NCBI GenBank assembly: GCA_002429595.1
Contig: DJAM01000098.1
Coordinates: forward strand, 1-23,322
DNA: 23,322 nucleotides
From: Coxiellaceae bacterium UBA6002
Lineage (GTDB): Bacteria > Pseudomonadota > Gammaproteobacteria > UBA6002
Direction of reading: 5' to 3'
A program made the translations under genes and the position numbers. How positions within the stretch are numbered: position 1 is the stretch's first letter; the number at the start of each line of letters is the position of its first letter. Of the stretch, positions 14,591-22,260 are shown piece after piece. The notes under the pieces were generated by a model. That model searched no databases. It saw nothing but the letters and a program-made list of their open reading frames with translations, and was not told the DNA's origin.

Positions 14591-14978
14591 GATTATTTTG
14601 TATACCAAGATGTTTTAAGAACATTTCTTGGGTCACCACTATATTCAAAGGCTTTTGTAAGAAATCATCAAAGCCCGCTTTTCTGCCTTCTTCTTTAATT
14701 CCTTCAGTGAGATTGTGCGATGTTAAGACTATGAGTGGCGTTCTTTTGCCTGTTTCCAGCTGGCGGATAACTTTAGCAAGAGCAAAGCCATTCATATCAG
14801 GCAATTGGAGATCCACAAAAATTATGTCAAAGTCTTCTTTTAAGATTTCCTCTAAGCCTTTGACTGCAATAGGAACTATTTGAAAATAACAGTTAAGTTT
14901 TTTAAAGACATTAGCCGCTGCCGTCTGCGCCAATTGCATATCTTCAATGAGTAGGACTTTAATTTGTTTCTCTGACAC
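14583..14978 (-). CDS. Stand-alone response regulator receiver (CheY-like) protein
   Basis: 131 residues, a single receiver domain without an output domain. It shows the acidic pocket (KVLLIED), the phospho-acceptor Asp in DIIFVDLQLPDMNG, the conserved Thr/Ser in IVLTSH and the Lys in FLQKPLN. The frame stays open to a TTG at 15056, but those extra ~26 residues are a hydrophobic run with no family counterpart; GTG 14978, eight codons before KVLLIED, is the sensible start, with only a weak Shine-Dalgarno. Receivers of this kind pass phosphate within a phosphorelay or bind a partner. No histidine kinase is nearby. It is convergent with the pseudopilin operon. Confidence 0.85.
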   Translation of the reverse strand: MSEKQIKVLLIEDMQLAQTAAANVFKKLNCYFQIVPIAVKGLEEILKEDFDIIFVDLQLPDMNGFALAKVIRQLETGKRTPLIVLTSHNLTEGIKEEGRKAGFDDFLQKPLNIVVTQEMFLKHLGIQNNPT

Positions 14979-15233
14979 GGCGTTTATCTCAAAATGAATT
15001 ATTAAAAATTCTAGCAGATAAATAGAAATAGGAAGGAGGTAACTCTTTGTAAGCAATTTCTTACATATGTTATAGGTTAATACCTCTTATAAATTATTAA
15101 TTTTTCGTGCAATATCATGGTATTCGCTAATATATAGTTAATCTATAAGCGAAAGCGTAGCCACCCAGAAAAACAAAAATCGAATGCTATAGTTAAGAGA
15201 GAGTATCTTCGTTGCGAAACCCCGTAGGTAGTT

Positions 15234-16772
15234 ATGAGCAAACAGCCAAACAACCATTATATAAAAACAGAAAAGCGAATAATAAGCTTAAATCTAGAAG
15301 AGCTAAATCTTCTGCAGTCCATAATTTTATTAATCCCAACCCCAGATATCGCCCTAAAAATAAAAAAACAATTCGGCATCCCATTCACAGTAACAGAAAT
15401 AGTCAGCGAAATGCGAAATATCAACTCGCCACTATACAGATACCTAAAAGCCTTACAAATGTCGATAGTAGCCCGCTGCCTAATGCTACGCGATGAAAAT
15501 TTCAAAGAGATGCTTAAACAATTAAGAACACAATCAGAACAAGAACTCGCGTTTATAGAACGAAAAAATCTAAAACGAAAACTACGGGCAATGCTTCATA
15601 AATACGTATTCAGAAAATACATAGAGCTCTTAAACGAAGTAGCAGTAGAAAGCATGCAGACAATCCCATTACCATTAAAGATTGAAGCCAGAGAATATTT
15701 GATAGAAGCGCATAAGAGTAATTTACTGCGCTTTTATTTGAAGCATGCGCCTCCGAATATGATTGCTTTGATATTAGAGATTGTTGAAACACAAGTACGG
15801 ATGATTCGTCGGAATTATGAGTTGTTGGATAGTATACGTAACCAGCCTGATTTGACTCCTAAGCAGAAGGAGGATTTGGATGAGTGGGAACAGGATTATG
15901 CTAATTATCTGTCTACTGATCCTGAGAAAAAAGAAAGAATTTTATCGCATATAAATTTTGATGATCCAATAGTTCTACAACAATCTGCAAATAAAGATGG
16001 TGTAAATTTATTGGTTCGTGGAAAACGTTTGGAGACTATTGGTGGACTCAATGGGGAGAAACCTAAAAATCTTAATGAAAGCGAAATTGTTGAGCCACAT
16101 GACGAACCAGGCGAAATACAAAAACATGAGTTGCCTAAGATAAACTATCAACTTATAAAGGATGATTTAAATGATTGTTTATCAAAGATCGTAGATCTAA
16201 ATAAAGACACTCTTATTTTAGGTTTAGAAGAAATACAGTCGTTGGTTGAGCTTCTCTCAAGAGATATTTTTAGTGAAAGATTTCGCAAAACAAATAATGC
16301 AAATATATTCAAAGCTGCTGATAAATTAGTGAAAAAACTTTCCGCTATTGAAGAAATTGATTACTCAGAATTGATAGATTATCTAGTGGAAAAATTTTCT
16401 CTAAAACCGATTAGATCAGCAAAAATTATCACAGATTCAAAAATAGAACTAAAAAAAGATATTCAAAAGTCCATTCTTGGTGAGCGGGATCTCTCACAAT
16501 TTGCATCTCTCATCCCGGAAAGTCAGCAAAAAGCAATTTCTTTTGTAGCAGAGCTTGTTCATAACAGTAGTAGTTCAATATCGAAAAATACAGAGGGCAA
16601 CGAGCTTTTAAATCTTTTAAGCAAACCGTTTAGTCCAGAAAATGCCACTACTATTATGGATCTTTTAAATGAAATCCGATTGAAATATCCAGAAGCTGAA
16701 GGCTTAGATGATTTATTTCTTAAAGTCACGTCTTATTTAGAAGAGCAAATCCTATTAGCAAACCAGCTTTGA
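15234..16772 (+). CDS. Unknown 512-residue helical protein with patchy codon use
   Basis: I do not recognise the family. The protein is almost entirely helical and charged, with no signal peptide or membrane segment. An N-terminal block (LNLEELNLLQSIILLIPTPD ... LYRYLKALQMSIVARCLMLR), a central stretch rich in acidic residues (PKQKEDLDEWEQDYANYLST) and a C-terminal helical block (DLNDCLSKIVDLNKDTLILG ... LLNEIRLKYPEAEG) can be told apart. Third codon positions change sharply within the gene: mostly A or C up to about 15690, then T or G dominated to about 15930, then mixed. The Shine-Dalgarno is weak (TAGG). The 3' end overlaps the convergent ankyrin gene by 18 bases. Context suggests an accessory, perhaps host-related, protein. 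Confidence 0.7.
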   Translation: MSKQPNNHYIKTEKRIISLNLEELNLLQSIILLIPTPDIALKIKKQFGIPFTVTEIVSEMRNINSPLYRYLKALQMSIVARCLMLRDENFKEMLKQLRTQSEQELAFIERKNLKRKLRAMLHKYVFRKYIELLNEVAVESMQTIPLPLKIEAREYLIEAHKSNLLRFYLKHAPPNMIALILEIVETQVRMIRRNYELLDSIRNQPDLTPKQKEDLDEWEQDYANYLSTDPEKKERILSHINFDDPIVLQQSANKDGVNLLVRGKRLETIGGLNGEKPKNLNESEIVEPHDEPGEIQKHELPKINYQLIKDDLNDCLSKIVDLNKDTLILGLEEIQSLVELLSRDIFSERFRKTNNANIFKAADKLVKKLSAIEEIDYSELIDYLVEKFSLKPIRSAKIITDSKIELKKDIQKSILGERDLSQFASLIPESQQKAISFVAELVHNSSSSISKNTEGNELLNLLSKPFSPENATTIMDLLNEIRLKYPEAEGLDDLFLKVTSYLEEQILLANQL

Positions 16773-18122
16773 TGTTTGTTTGTCATCTTGGCTCACTTTG
16801 AATTCCCTGGCTGTTACATCAAGGAGTTTGCTGGTGAGCGGCTCAGGACGATGTGGAAGTGAGGCTCTTTCACGAACAGCAGGAAAAAAGTGACTATCTA
16901 TCTTGCGGAAATTTTTACTAAATTCTTGTCCTATATCAAACGACTTTAGCATCAGTATATATCTGCGCATTTCTGGCATGCCTAGTGGAACGCTGGAAAA
17001 GCAGGTGATCACCATTGGTTGTTGTATTGCATCTTGATAATCATGTTGAAGGCTATTTAAATCAATGCCTGAGCGAGTTATTGCGGGTCCATAATCACAG
17101 TCTTTCATTCTAAGTTTATTAACTGTACTCATGGTTTTATGGTAAAGCTTTTCTGATGTATAAACTTGCTTTGGGTCAATTATTACTTCCCAACTAATTG
17201 CAGCACCACTTCGTACTAAAGCCTTCACCACATCTAATGAGTTAGAACCTATCGCATCATACATCGGAGGAAATCCTTCAGCGTCTTTGATGTTAGGATT
17301 TGCACGTCCAACCTTAATCAGCATTTCCGTGATGTAGTAAGCTACCGTGGGTGAATCCATTGAACAATCAGTTAGTTGAGGTACATTTTCTGGAAAGTTT
17401 TTGACGGGTCTTTGGGCGATAAAATGTAAAATTGTATATCCTCGACGATCTTGCAGGTTAACATTTAATCGAGGAATTAGTGTTAATAAAAATTCAATTA
17501 CATCTACATGTCCATTTAAGCAAGCGCCAAGCAAACCCCATTTTTCTTTAGTTTCTCTGGTCGATTCTTTACCTCGTATAGCTACATGATACTTCCCGTT
17601 AACGTCCACTTGCTCCTCGGTCACCATTTTAGTCACCAAATCTGAGTCACCTTCATAACATGCTTGTACAAAAGTGGGTACCTTTAAAAACTCCATCACA
17701 GCCTTAGCTCGAGCAATCTTTTCAGGCGTTCTTTGCAAAGCAGATTTTTCTTTAGCAGTGCGAAAAGCAGTTTTGCATGAGGTAGTTTTGACCAGCGGAT
17801 TAATATACTTCACAAGCAACTGACAAGCTTCTAGCTGATCGAATCCTGCAGCAACATGCAAAGCTGTTCGGCCATTCCTGCCTGTAGTCGCTTCTAAATC
17901 AGTTTTCTTATTTCTTACTAAAAGATCTAAAATTTCTAGCTGACCCATTGCGGCGGCGATGTGCAGAATTGTGACTTTTCCTGTCCAGATATCACCTACG
18001 TCGTGATAAGCATTAATATCTTCAGCAGTAGCGCGAGTCAAAAGCTCTTTTAATCTTCGCACTTTGACATCCATTTTTTCTTCAGATGCAATGACATTAA
18101 AAAGCTCTTTACTCATCGACAT
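16755..18122 (-). CDS. Ankyrin-repeat protein, candidate effector
   Basis: 455 residues. Canonical ankyrin units lie at about 49-80 (TILHIAAAMGQLEILDLLVR) and 83-110 (GRTALHVAAGFDQLEACQLL); further ones are at about 195-235 (LLGACLNGHVDVIEFLLTLI, GYTILHFIAQ) and 280-310 (FPPMYDAIGSNSLDVVKALV). The ~145 residues after the repeats are unrecognised. These are true ANK repeats, unlike the degenerate SGSL-type units of the F-box proteins. GGAG lies eight bases before the first ATG (a second Met follows at position 3). Ankyrin proteins of this type in intracellular gammaproteobacteria are often type IV secreted effectors that bind host proteins; no secretion signal can be judged by eye. Confidence 0.85.
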   Translation of the reverse strand: MSMSKELFNVIASEEKMDVKVRRLKELLTRATAEDINAYHDVGDIWTGKVTILHIAAAMGQLEILDLLVRNKKTDLEATTGRNGRTALHVAAGFDQLEACQLLVKYINPLVKTTSCKTAFRTAKEKSALQRTPEKIARAKAVMEFLKVPTFVQACYEGDSDLVTKMVTEEQVDVNGKYHVAIRGKESTRETKEKWGLLGACLNGHVDVIEFLLTLIPRLNVNLQDRRGYTILHFIAQRPVKNFPENVPQLTDCSMDSPTVAYYITEMLIKVGRANPNIKDAEGFPPMYDAIGSNSLDVVKALVRSGAAISWEVIIDPKQVYTSEKLYHKTMSTVNKLRMKDCDYGPAITRSGIDLNSLQHDYQDAIQQPMVITCFSSVPLGMPEMRRYILMLKSFDIGQEFSKNFRKIDSHFFPAVRERASLPHRPEPLTSKLLDVTAREFKVSQDDKQTSKLVC

Positions 18123-18287
18123 AGCTAATCTCCAGAGGGCGTGTAACTTGAATGGGTCGAATTTTCGTGGATTTGCTGGGTAAATGCAAGGTTTTTTAAT
18201 GTAGCTTTAAGCTATTGGTGGGGTTTTTTTCTTGTTTTTCAGGGGATTATTTACTCAAAATTTTTTTGATGTTTTTTGGTGAATTGA
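18123..18287. other. AT-rich gap before the repeat array
   Basis: The region between the ankyrin gene start (18122) and argF (18571) is about 450 bases without a gene. This first part is A/T-rich with poly-T stretches (for example 18223-18240 and 18260-18268) and shows no convincing gene, RNA or hairpin. It should contain the ankyrin gene's promoter on the minus strand, which I could not locate confidently. Confidence 0.5.
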
Positions 18288-18304
18288 TTGTCATTCCCGC
18301 TTAG

Positions 18305-18395
18305 TTTTTACTGTCATTCCCGCGTAGGCGGGAATCCATTCATCGGAAGCGCACCCAGATATAGATTCCCGCCTACGCGGGAATGACAGTAAAAA
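18305..18395. repeat. Perfect 32-bp inverted repeat of the CATTCCCGCG family
   Basis: The left arm 18305-18336 (begins TTTTTACTGTCATTCCCGCG) and the right arm 18364-18395 are exact reverse complements with a 27-base spacer. Each arm contains the inner palindrome ATTCCCGCgtagGCGGGAAT or its counterpart. Another partial copy, TGTCATTCCCGC, starts at 18289. Perfect identity of the arms suggests recent formation or gene-conversion upkeep. Confidence 0.9.
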
Positions 18396-18484
18396 CTGCG
18401 CGGGAATGACAGTAAAACTGCGCGGGAAAGATAGTAAAAACTAGGCGGGACTGACAGTAAAACAGGGAGGACAGTAAAAAGCAG
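18376..18484. repeat. Tandem array of five degenerate ~22-bp units grown from the repeat arm
   Basis: Units start at 18376, 18399, 18421, 18444 and 18466, each close to CGCGGGAATGACAGTAAAAA plus CTG. Divergence increases toward argF: the first two units are nearly identical, the last has lost its GCGGGAA start. It overlaps the right arm of the inverted repeat and lies 14 bases before the argF operator. There are no unique spacers, so it is not a CRISPR array. Confidence 0.85.
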
Positions 18485-18497
18485 TGACAGTTGAGCG

Positions 18498-18535
18498 CTT
18501 GCATTAATATTCATAATAATGAATAATAATACACA
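18498..18535 (+). promoter_or_regulatory. Two tandem ARG boxes (ArgR operator) upstream of argF
   Basis: Box 1 (18498-18515) has the core TGCAT-TAAT-ATTCA and box 2 (18518-18535) TGAAT-AATA-ATACA. Against the enterobacterial ARG-box core TGAAT-WWWW-ATTCA each misses one of ten conserved bases. Centres are 20 bp apart, the two-turn spacing needed by an ArgR hexamer. They overlap the proposed argF promoter, as expected for repression by arginine-bound ArgR. No argR gene lies in the window. Confidence 0.75.
18499..18527 (+). promoter_or_regulatory. Putative sigma-70 promoter of argFGH
   Basis: TTGCAT (18499-18504), 17-base spacer, AATAAT (18522-18527). Both hexamers lie inside the ARG boxes. 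An alternative is TTGAGC (18491) with TAATAA (18514). The short hairpin ACACAgtctTGTGT (18531-18544) would lie at the 5' end of the transcript. Confidence 0.5.
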
Positions 18536-18570
18536 GTCTTGTGTAAGGTTTCGTTTGCTAAGAGGTAAAC

Positions 18571-19479
18571 ATGAATATAAATGCAAAACATTTGCTAAGT
18601 GGTGCTGAATTGTCAGCGGCGGAGATTCAATACCTACTCGAGTTATCTTTAGAGCTAAAACAGCAGCGTTATGCTTATACCCGTCTGCTTAATAATAAGC
18701 ACTTAGCGTTGCTTTTTGATAAACCTTCTTTGCGAACTCGCATGAGTTTCACTATTGCGATGCGTGAGTTGGGTGGTGATGTTATTGAAAGTGACAATAG
18801 TACTCGAAAATTTGAGGAGCCTGAGGATCAGATGCGAGTTTTACAGGGTTATTGTGATGCGGTCATGATTCGAACGCATGCGGATAATAATCTTACTCGA
18901 ATGCAGGCTGTGGCGACGATTCCGATTATTAATGGTTTGTCGGAGCTCTTTCATCCTTGTCAGTCTTTGGCGGATTTGCTTACTTTGAAAGAGAACTTTC
19001 AAAATTTGCAGGGGCTTACTTTGACCTATTTGGGTGATGGTAACAATGTGTTGCATAGTCTTTTGCTCATGGCGCCGAAGCTTGGTGTTCATTTGCGTTA
19101 TTGTTGTCCGGCGACTTATGGTCCTAGTGAGGAAATTGTTGCTTATGCGATGAAATCTATTGGTAGTGGCAGTATTGAGGCTTTTGAAAATCCCGTTTGT
19201 GCGGTTAAAGGTGCTCATGCAATCTACACCGATGTGTGGACTAGTATGGGGTTTGAGCCGCGGTCTTTGAGTGATTTTGACGGTTTGCAGGTGAATGAGC
19301 AGCTCATGGCGCATGCGCAGGATGATGCTATTTTCATGCATTGCATGCCGATGAATCGTGGTCAAGAAGTTGATTATGATTTGCCGGATAAACCTTGTTC
19401 GGTCATCTTTCAGCAGAGTGAAAATCGTTTGCATGTGCAAAAAGCACTGCTTTATCAGTTGTTGGCTTGGGGAAATTAA
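18571..19479 (+). CDS. argF: Ornithine carbamoyltransferase
   Basis: Converts ornithine and carbamoyl phosphate to citrulline in the cytoplasm, as a trimer in the family. 302 residues, normal length. The carbamoyl-phosphate loop is KPSLRTR (51-57; STRT is commoner, SLRT occurs in OTCases). HPCQ lies at 128-131. The ornithine-binding loop is DVWTSMG (221-227), which separates it from aspartate carbamoyltransferase. The active-site Cys motif is HCMP (257-260), with Met in place of the usual Leu. AGAGG lies about five bases before the ATG. First gene of argF-argG-argH, under the ARG boxes at 18498-18535. Third codon positions are strongly T/G-biased compared with argH, which leaves a long spurious frame on the opposite strand. 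Confidence 0.95.
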   Translation: MNINAKHLLSGAELSAAEIQYLLELSLELKQQRYAYTRLLNNKHLALLFDKPSLRTRMSFTIAMRELGGDVIESDNSTRKFEEPEDQMRVLQGYCDAVMIRTHADNNLTRMQAVATIPIINGLSELFHPCQSLADLLTLKENFQNLQGLTLTYLGDGNNVLHSLLLMAPKLGVHLRYCCPATYGPSEEIVAYAMKSIGSGSIEAFENPVCAVKGAHAIYTDVWTSMGFEPRSLSDFDGLQVNEQLMAHAQDDAIFMHCMPMNRGQEVDYDLPDKPCSVIFQQSENRLHVQKALLYQLLAWGN

Positions 19480-19480
19480 A

Positions 19481-20719
19481 ATGAAGAAAAAAATTGTATT
19501 AGCTTATTCTGGTGGTTTGGATACTTCGATTGCGATTAAGTGGTTGCAGGAAAAATATCATTACGATGTGATCGCGGTGAGTATTGATGTCGGTGAAAAT
19601 AAAGATTGGGCGGCCATTGAAAATAAGGCTTATCAAATTGGAGCGAGTCAATGTTACATCGTTGATGCGAAGCAACAATTTGCCTATGAGTATCTTGCAG
19701 TGGCTTTGCAAAGCAATGCGCTTTATGAAGGTGTTTATCCGTTGGTGTCAGCGCTATCTCGACCATTGATTGCAAAGATCTTGGTTGAGATTGCACAACA
19801 AGAAGGTGCCGAAGCCGTTGCACATGGTTGTACTGGTAAAGGTAATGATCAGGTACGATTTGATGTTGCCATTTCAGTATTAAATCCTAACTTAAAAATT
19901 ATTGCTCCAGTACGTGAGGCGCCTTTAGCAAGAGAAGATGCAATTCTTTATGCTCAAAAACACAATATTCCGTTGCCGATAGATTTAAATAATCCATTTA
20001 GCATTGATCAAAACTTATGGGGTAGAAGTTGTGAGTGTGGTGTCTTAGAAAATCCATGGCATGCGCCACCTGCGCAAGCGTATGAATGGACAGCGAATCC
20101 TGAAGAAATTACTTTACCTGCGACTGAAATCATTATTGATTTTCAACAAGGTTTACCAGTTGCTTTGAATGGTAAGAGTTTACCTTTAGAAAAAATCATT
20201 ACCGAATTAAATACTCTGGCGGGAGAGCAGGGGGTAGGTCGAATTGATCATGTCGAAAATCGATTGATTGGCATCAAATCGCGAGAGATTTATGAAGCGC
20301 CTGCGGCAATGACGTTAATTGCAGCGCACCAAGCATTGGAGGCGATTACCCTGCCTCGAGAAATTATGCACTTTAAACCGATTATCGAGCAAAAGATGGC
20401 AAACTTAATCTACGAAGGCATGTGGTATTCGCCGTTAAAGAATGCCTTGCTCAGTTTCATCGAAGAATCTCAACAGTGTGTGACCGGTAGTGTTCGAGTG
20501 AAACTCACGAAGGGTAATATCGTTATAACGGGTAGAAAATCGCAACAATCTTTATATAACTTACAACTTGCTACCTATGCGCAAGAAGATCAATTTGATC
20601 ACCAAGCGTCGTTAGGGTTCATCAAATTGTGGGGTTTGCCGTTGCAGGTTTATCACCATGTCAATCAAACATTTACTAATGAGAACGCCAATCAACAACA
20701 ACTAATTGCAAGTGAGTAG
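19481..20719 (+). CDS. argG: Argininosuccinate synthase
   Basis: Joins citrulline and aspartate with ATP to give argininosuccinate. 412 residues from ATG 19481, the start that places the N-type ATP P-loop (AYSGGLDTS, residues 8-16) at the N-terminus as in the family; the longer open frame merely overlaps argF. Other family signatures are SIDVGEN, AHGCTGKGNDQVRF, SCECGVLENPWHAPP and GVGRIDHVENRLIGIKSREI. It lies one base after the argF stop, with GGGGA at the end of argF serving as ribosome-binding site, so the genes are probably translationally coupled. Confidence 0.96.
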   Translation: MKKKIVLAYSGGLDTSIAIKWLQEKYHYDVIAVSIDVGENKDWAAIENKAYQIGASQCYIVDAKQQFAYEYLAVALQSNALYEGVYPLVSALSRPLIAKILVEIAQQEGAEAVAHGCTGKGNDQVRFDVAISVLNPNLKIIAPVREAPLAREDAILYAQKHNIPLPIDLNNPFSIDQNLWGRSCECGVLENPWHAPPAQAYEWTANPEEITLPATEIIIDFQQGLPVALNGKSLPLEKIITELNTLAGEQGVGRIDHVENRLIGIKSREIYEAPAAMTLIAAHQALEAITLPREIMHFKPIIEQKMANLIYEGMWYSPLKNALLSFIEESQQCVTGSVRVKLTKGNIVITGRKSQQSLYNLQLATYAQEDQFDHQASLGFIKLWGLPLQVYHHVNQTFTNENANQQQLIASE

Positions 20720-20723
20720 TGCG

Positions 20724-22160
20724 ATGAAATTATGGGGCGGACGATTTGACAAAATTGTCGATGAAACACTCGAGAATTTTGGCGCATCGATACATTTTGA
20801 TCATGCACTTTGGCAGGATGATATTGTGGGAAGCTGTGCGCACGTCACAGCACTCCATGACGCAAACTTGCTAAGCGCTGAAGAAGCGCAGCAAATCATC
20901 TCTGGATTGCAACATATCGCCAGCAAAATTGCCAACGGCCAAATTAATTTCTCAGTAAAGGACGAAGATATTCACATGAATATTGAACGCTTATTACATT
21001 TAGAGATTGGCGAATTAGCAGGCAAAATCCATACCGGTAGAAGTCGTAACGATCAAGTCGCTTTAGATACGCGACTTTATTTGCGTCGTGAACTTCTGCT
21101 GTTGCTGGATGATATAGTAACTTTGCAAAAAAGTTTATTAGCACAAGCGAATGATCACATGGATACTATTTTCCCGGGGTATACGCATTTGCAGCGAGCG
21201 CAACCGATTCGTTTTGGACATCATTTGCTTGCCTATAGTTGGATGTTCTTACGGGACAGTCAGCGATTGCAGCAAAATTTTAGAAGCGCGAATAAACTCC
21301 CGTTAGGTGCGGGTGCCTTAGCGGGCAATAGTTTTGCGATTAACCAACACAAAATAGCGCAAAACTTAGGATTTTCTGAGGTTTATCACAATAGTCTTGA
21401 CGCGGTGAGTGATCGAGATTATCTCGTCGAATTTCTAGCAACTGCGTCCATGATTATGATGCATCTGTCAAAATTATGCGAAGAACTGATCATTTGGTCG
21501 AGTCAAGAATTTTCATTTATTGAACTCGATGACGCATTTTGCACCGGTAGTAGCATGATGCCTCAGAAAAAAAATCCTGATTCTGCCGAATTAATTAGGG
21601 GCAAAACTGGCCGAGTTTATGGTGCATTAATGTCGTTGCTAACTACCCTTAAGGGGTTGCCGTTAGCATATAACAAAGATCTACAAGAAGACAAAGAGGG
21701 TGTGTTTGATGCTGTGAAGACATTACATAATTGCTTGCACATGATGGCAAAAATGATTGCTACGATGAAAGTTAATCAAGAAACTATTTCGCAAAGCTTG
21801 AGCGAAGGTTTTTTAATCGCAACAGAACTTGCGAATTATCTTGTTAAAAAAGAAGTGCCATTTCGAAAAGCACATGAGATCGTTGGAAAGATTGTTAAAT
21901 TCGCTATTCAATCCGAAGAGCCGTTATCCAAAACTTTTTTGCAAAATGCCTCGCCACTCTTTGAAGATGATATCGAACAATTTCTAAGTATGCACTTTGT
22001 GGTTGAGCAGTGTAACAATCATTGTGGGACTGCCAAGGTGTCATTGCTCCAGCAATATCACGAACTCGCAGAATCTATAACCCTATTTGAGAAATGGCTA
22101 ATAAGTAAAAAAAGGTTGTCATCGCTCAAGGTCTCTAATTGTGCCCCACTTTTTAAGTAA
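20724..22160 (+). CDS. argH: Argininosuccinate lyase
   Basis: Cleaves argininosuccinate to arginine and fumarate, the last step of the pathway. 478 residues from ATG 20724 (MKLWGGRF, the standard N-terminus); TTG 20706 or GTG 20712 overlapping argG are possible alternatives, and the Shine-Dalgarno is weak in all cases. Fumarase/aspartase superfamily signature GSSMMPQKKNP at 275-285 with the flexible catalytic serine loop. Other conserved stretches are HTGRSRNDQVALDTRL, PGYTHLQRAQPIRFGHH, LPLGAGALAG and AYNKDLQEDKE. The ~15 residues after the usual end (KKRLSSLKVSNCAPLFK) are an extra tail. Last gene of the arg operon; no clear terminator follows. Confidence 0.96.
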   Translation: MKLWGGRFDKIVDETLENFGASIHFDHALWQDDIVGSCAHVTALHDANLLSAEEAQQIISGLQHIASKIANGQINFSVKDEDIHMNIERLLHLEIGELAGKIHTGRSRNDQVALDTRLYLRRELLLLLDDIVTLQKSLLAQANDHMDTIFPGYTHLQRAQPIRFGHHLLAYSWMFLRDSQRLQQNFRSANKLPLGAGALAGNSFAINQHKIAQNLGFSEVYHNSLDAVSDRDYLVEFLATASMIMMHLSKLCEELIIWSSQEFSFIELDDAFCTGSSMMPQKKNPDSAELIRGKTGRVYGALMSLLTTLKGLPLAYNKDLQEDKEGVFDAVKTLHNCLHMMAKMIATMKVNQETISQSLSEGFLIATELANYLVKKEVPFRKAHEIVGKIVKFAIQSEEPLSKTFLQNASPLFEDDIEQFLSMHFVVEQCNNHCGTAKVSLLQQYHELAESITLFEKWLISKKRLSSLKVSNCAPLFK

Positions 22161-22260
22161 ATCAAAATTACCGAGAAAAAGTCTTTAAAAATTAATAAAA
22201 CCTTAATAATCACCATATATTCTAAAAATCAACTATTTCGATTTAGAGGATTCATACCCA

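Noticed and set aside
14979..15056. Hydrophobic N-terminal extension (membrane anchor) of the response regulator
   Set aside because: The extension needs a TTG start and has no family counterpart; the receiver domain begins right after GTG 14978.
15057..15233. Regulatory RNA or terminator in the gap before the 512-residue gene
   Set aside because: Only a weak, bulged hairpin (15125-15151, CGCTAATATATAG with CTATAAGCG) is visible, without a T-run; not enough to call.
15212..15496. Alternative frame of 94 codons at the start of the 512-residue gene
   Set aside because: It overlaps the longer frame and its translation (strings of K, N, R, S) is of low complexity; it is a shadow caused by A-rich codons.
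18376..18484. Possible small CRISPR array
   Set aside because: Units are contiguous, with no unique spacers between repeats, and they derive from the arm of the adjacent inverted repeat; no cas genes are in the window.
18314..18586. 90-codon minus-strand frame upstream of argF
   Set aside because: It is a translation of the repeat array (FPRSFYCHSRVGGN type) and overlaps the argF operator.
18841..19440. 199-codon open frame on the minus strand
   Set aside because: It lies wholly inside argF, whose identity is certain; the frame stays open only because argF wobble positions are T/G-rich. It has no ribosome-binding site and a low-complexity translation rich in T, R and I.
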